64,000 nt of DNA, taken from the NCBI GenBank assembly GCA_013335535.1, contig JAAXVL010000004.1, positions 164,247-228,246 of the forward strand. Reading direction: 5' to 3'. Positions within the stretch are counted from its first letter, which is position 1, and each line of letters begins with the position of its first letter. Source of the stretch: Azonexaceae bacterium (GTDB lineage: Bacteria; Pseudomonadota; Gammaproteobacteria; Burkholderiales; Rhodocyclaceae). Below are positions 61,448 to 64,000 of the stretch, one piece after another. Made by a program: the position numbers and the translations under genes. Below the pieces are notes generated by a model that saw only the letters and a program-made list of their open reading frames with translations, was not told the origin of the DNA and ran no database searches.

Positions 61448-63813
61448 GCCGAAGAATCGGTCGTTTCGAGGTTCGTAGTGAGTTGGGGCGGGGCGCCCAG
61501 AGCGTTGTTCATCTCGGCTTCGACCCCCAGTTGCAGCGGGAAATCGCCATCAAGACCCTGCATTTTGCCAAGCCAGATCCAGAGCACAAGGGCATGCTGC
61601 TCGACGAGGCGCGCACGGTCAGCCGAATGCGCCACCCGAGCATCGTTCCGATTTTCGAAGCAGGCGAGCAGGATGGCGATCTCTATCTCGTTTTCGAATA
61701 CGTGCCGGGCAAGAACCTGGCCGATTTTCTTCGGCAGAGCGGGGCGTTGCCGCCGGTCAAGGCCATTTCTATCCTGCGCCCTATCCTCGATGCAGTCGCC
61801 TACGCCCATGGCCAGGGCATCATTCACCGTGATCTGAAGCCGTCGAATATCCTGCTCGACGACAATGGCCGGCCCCGTGTCATGGACTTCGGCATCGCGG
61901 CGCGCGTTGATGCCTCGAGCGATCCGGATGACCGGATTACCGGCACGCCGGGCTATATGGCTCCCGAATACATTCTGCGGCGCGAAATCAGTGAGCGTTC
62001 CGATATCTTTGCGGCTGGACTGATTCTTTTCGAAATGCTGACCGGGGGCCGAGCGGTGCCTGCGGAGGGTGTCGTGGCGATCATGCAGCAACTGTCCACG
62101 CAGGATATCAAGTTGCCTCCGGATGCCGCGGTCGACGAGCAATTGAGCGCCATTTTGCACAAGGCGCTGGCGCGTGATCCGCTGCTGCGTTTCCAGTCGG
62201 CGGCCCAGTTCGGCGAGGCGCTGGACAATTATCTGGATCCCGAAGACGACGTTCCAGCGGGGGCTGGCGGCCGGCAGGCGACACTGGAATTCCTGTTGCG
62301 CCGGATGCGCCACAAGAGCGATTTCCCGGCTCTCTCCGAGTCAGTCAGCGCCATCAACAAGATTGCCAACAGCGAGACGGAGAGCATCGACAAGCTGTCG
62401 AACACCATCCTTAAAGATTTCGCGTTGACCAACAAGTTGCTGCGCTTGGTCAACTCGGCCTATTTCCGGCAGGCCGGCGGTGGCAGTATCAGCACCGTGT
62501 CGCGGGCTGTCGTCGTGCTCGGCTTCGAAGCGGTGCGCAACATCGCGATTACCGTCCTGCTCTTTGATCACCTCCAAAACAAGGCCAACGCCAACCAGCT
62601 CAAGGAGGATTTCCTGCGCGCCAACATGGCCGGCGTGCTGGCCAAGGATATCGGCGCGACGGCGCGCATGCGCGATCTGGAACAGTCCTTCATCTGCTCG
62701 CTGTTCCACAGTCTGGGGCGTTTGCTGTCGCAATACTATTTCCCGGAAGATGCGGAGGAAATTCGCCGCGTCATGGCACAAAAGAACTGCAGCGAGGACC
62801 TGGCAGCGAAGCAGGTCCTCGGCATCTCCTTCGAGGAGATCGGGATTGCCATCGCCAAGCTCTGGGGTTTTCCGCCGCTGATCGTTTCCTCGATGCGGCG
62901 CCTGCCTAATGGCACGGTCAAGAAAGCGGTCGATCAGGAGGATCGCCTGCGTACGCTGTCCGGTTTTTCCAACGAATTGTGCGATGTCATCGCGCTGGCT
63001 ACTCCCGAACTGCGGGACCGCGAGCTGAAGAAGACCATGGCACGCTTTGCCGATGCCGTGGCGCTGGGGCAGAACGATGTGATGCAGACCGTGCAGCGGG
63101 CCGTCGAGGAGGTCGCCGATTTTGCTCGGATCATCCACCTCAATCTTCCGCAGACCACCTTTGGCAAGCAGATGCGCCAGTTTGCCCAAGCCGGCACGGC
63201 CGACAAGGTTGCCATCGATGATTCGAACAATAGCGATTTTGCCGATGGAACGGTTATTGGGGAAAGTGATCCGCTGGGCGGCGTGGGTACGCCGGAGGTC
63301 GATGCACAGTCGGTTCTGACGGCCGGTATCCAGGACATCAGCAATACGCTGATCGATGGCTTTCAGCTCAATGACATCCTGCGCATCATCCTCGAAACGA
63401 TGTACCGGGCCATGGGCTTCAAGCGCGTCGTGCTGTGCATTCGTGATGTCAAAGCCGGCGTCATGCAGGGGCGCTTCGGCTTCGGGCCGGATGCCAACGA
63501 GGTGGCCAAGGCTTTCCGCTTTCCGCTCAGTTTTACGCCCGATATCTTCCATGCTGCGACATCGAAGGGCGTTGATCTGCTGATCAGCGACATCAACGAT
63601 CCGAAGATATCTGCGCGAATCCCGGAGTGGTATCGCAAGGCGGTACCGGCCAATTCGTTCGTGCTGTTCCCGCTCAATATCAAGGGAAACCCCGTGGCGC
63701 TGATTTATGCCGACCGCGATGAGCCGGGTGGGATTTCGATTCCCGAAAAGGAATTGCAGTTGCTGCGGACACTGCGGAATCAGGCGATTCTGGCGATCAA
63801 GCAGGGATCGTGA
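61444..63813 (+). CDS. Ser/Thr protein kinase-HDOD-GAF fusion protein
   Basis: 789 residues. Kinase domain (1-265): Gly loop LGRGAQSVVHLG, Lys in IAIKTLHFAKP, catalytic loop IIHRDLKPSNILL, metal DFGIAARVD and GTPGYMAPEY, so all catalytic residues are present. HDOD domain (about 280-490): EFLLRRMRHKSDFPALSESV, LTNKLLRLVNSAYF, VSRAVVVLGFEAVRNI. GAF domain (about 620-785: VLTAGIQDISNTLIDGF to GNPVALIYADRDEPG). A cytoplasmic signalling protein with no membrane segment. Phosphorylation targets unknown. Confidence 0.92.
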   Translation: MSRRIGRFEVRSELGRGAQSVVHLGFDPQLQREIAIKTLHFAKPDPEHKGMLLDEARTVSRMRHPSIVPIFEAGEQDGDLYLVFEYVPGKNLADFLRQSGALPPVKAISILRPILDAVAYAHGQGIIHRDLKPSNILLDDNGRPRVMDFGIAARVDASSDPDDRITGTPGYMAPEYILRREISERSDIFAAGLILFEMLTGGRAVPAEGVVAIMQQLSTQDIKLPPDAAVDEQLSAILHKALARDPLLRFQSAAQFGEALDNYLDPEDDVPAGAGGRQATLEFLLRRMRHKSDFPALSESVSAINKIANSETESIDKLSNTILKDFALTNKLLRLVNSAYFRQAGGGSISTVSRAVVVLGFEAVRNIAITVLLFDHLQNKANANQLKEDFLRANMAGVLAKDIGATARMRDLEQSFICSLFHSLGRLLSQYYFPEDAEEIRRVMAQKNCSEDLAAKQVLGISFEEIGIAIAKLWGFPPLIVSSMRRLPNGTVKKAVDQEDRLRTLSGFSNELCDVIALATPELRDRELKKTMARFADAVALGQNDVMQTVQRAVEEVADFARIIHLNLPQTTFGKQMRQFAQAGTADKVAIDDSNNSDFADGTVIGESDPLGGVGTPEVDAQSVLTAGIQDISNTLIDGFQLNDILRIILETMYRAMGFKRVVLCIRDVKAGVMQGRFGFGPDANEVAKAFRFPLSFTPDIFHAATSKGVDLLISDINDPKISARIPEWYRKAVPANSFVLFPLNIKGNPVALIYADRDEPGGISIPEKELQLLRTLRNQAILAIKQGS

Positions 63814-63878
63814 ACGGGTAGGGAGGAACCCAAGCTGATCCAACGGACTCCGCAACGGACTCCGAATTGCTAAAAAAA

Positions 63879-63900
63879 AGGCCGCCTTGATCGGCGGCCT
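63879..63900 (-). terminator. Rho-independent terminator for a minus-strand gene
   Basis: An 8-bp stem AGGCCGCC/GGCGGCCT with loop TTGATC; on the minus strand it is followed by a run of eight T. Points to a minus-strand gene ending just to its right (63929). Confidence 0.85.
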
Positions 63901-63906
63901 CATGAT

Positions 63907-63926
63907 GTTTCTGCCTAGGCAGAAAC
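63907..63926. repeat. 20-bp perfect palindrome
   Basis: GTTTCTGCCTAGGCAGAAAC is identical to its own reverse complement. It lies between the terminator and the partial gene. Could be a second hairpin element of the terminator or a dimeric protein site. Confidence 0.7.
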
Positions 63927-63928
63927 CC

Positions 63929-63982
63929 TTACCAGAGCTGCCACCAGGCCGTCTTGCTCTTCAACCCATCCTTGTAAAACTG
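63929..63982 (-). CDS. C-terminal fragment of an unidentified gene (5' part lost at contig end)
   Basis: Reading the minus strand from the adapter junction gives QFYKDGLKSKTAWWQLW then TAA, immediately upstream of a matching terminator. Too short to identify; the Trp-rich end looks protein-like and the terminator supports a real gene end. Confidence 0.45.
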   Translation of the reverse strand, partial: QFYKDGLKSKTAWWQLW

Positions 63983-64000
63983 AGATCGGAAGAGCACACG
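63983..64000 (+). other. Illumina adapter remnant (not genomic)
   Basis: The last 18 bases, AGATCGGAAGAGCACACG, are the start of the standard TruSeq read-through adapter. The true contig ends at 63982. Confidence 0.95.

Overview
The window looks like chromosomal DNA of a denitrifying, metal- or electrode-respiring betaproteobacterium of the Rhodocyclaceae type (Dechloromonas/Azonexus-like). This is inferred from gene content (clade II nos cluster, RegB/RegA, SHP/DHC cytochromes, the gloB/methyltransferase/rnhA/dnaQ neighbourhood) and high GC, not from a database match. The right edge is an assembly edge: the last 18 bases (63983-64000) are Illumina adapter sequence.

Layout. 1-849: 5' part of a membrane protein with a degenerate GGDEF domain. 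1010-14698: a probable extracellular electron-transfer locus, made of a di-heme b-type membrane cytochrome, a 24-heme periplasmic cytochrome, a giant 2387-residue cytochrome with 91 heme-binding motifs by my hand count, a TPR plus beta-barrel outer-membrane protein, and a CcmI-like cytochrome maturation protein. 14712-19355: an oxygen-binding-type SHP cytochrome, its diheme partner DHC, a membrane cytochrome b and a QseBC-like two-component pair, preceded by four 11-bp-spaced CTTAA repeats that look like the regulator's operator. 19405-23125: a small protein, a small porin-like protein, tlpA and nosY-nosL-nosF. 23320-28674: an Aer-like chemoreceptor and a large hybrid histidine kinase interrupt the nos cluster. 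28903-36830: nosH-nosG-nosD-nosB-nosC2-nosC1-nosZ (clade II N2O reductase). 37028-38583: divergent copper-delivery genes (SCO, PCuAC). 38754-41966: a gamma-glutamyl-type amidotransferase, a Kef-like antiporter and a YbdK-type ligase. 42012-44882: RegA/RegB redox regulators and a diheme cytochrome c4. 44908-56233: a second large hybrid kinase and housekeeping genes (apeB, dnaQ, rnhA, gloB), then two signalling genes. 56307-63813: DUF748 protein, RmuC, DUF3293 protein and a Ser/Thr kinase-HDOD-GAF fusion.

How it fits together: quinol electrons can leave either through the proposed cytochrome b, periplasmic cytochrome, giant cytochrome and porin route, or through NosG/H/B/C to NosZ. RegA-type boxes upstream of both nosZ and the regB/cytochrome c4 intergenic region tie the redox regulators to the nos genes.

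Two observations stand out. One is the giant cytochrome, which has clearly grown by nested tandem duplication, including three consecutive 14-heme blocks of about 1.06-1.08 kb. The other is an interspersed motif (CCACGGTCAACCGGAAAAA followed by two further A/T-rich tracts), present in eight near-identical copies between 19.7 and 54.4 kb, in both orientations and sometimes inside genes. Its architecture resembles a DNA-uptake signal sequence. No stretch over 300 bases lacks a gene. I saw no tRNA, rRNA, CRISPR array or transposase.
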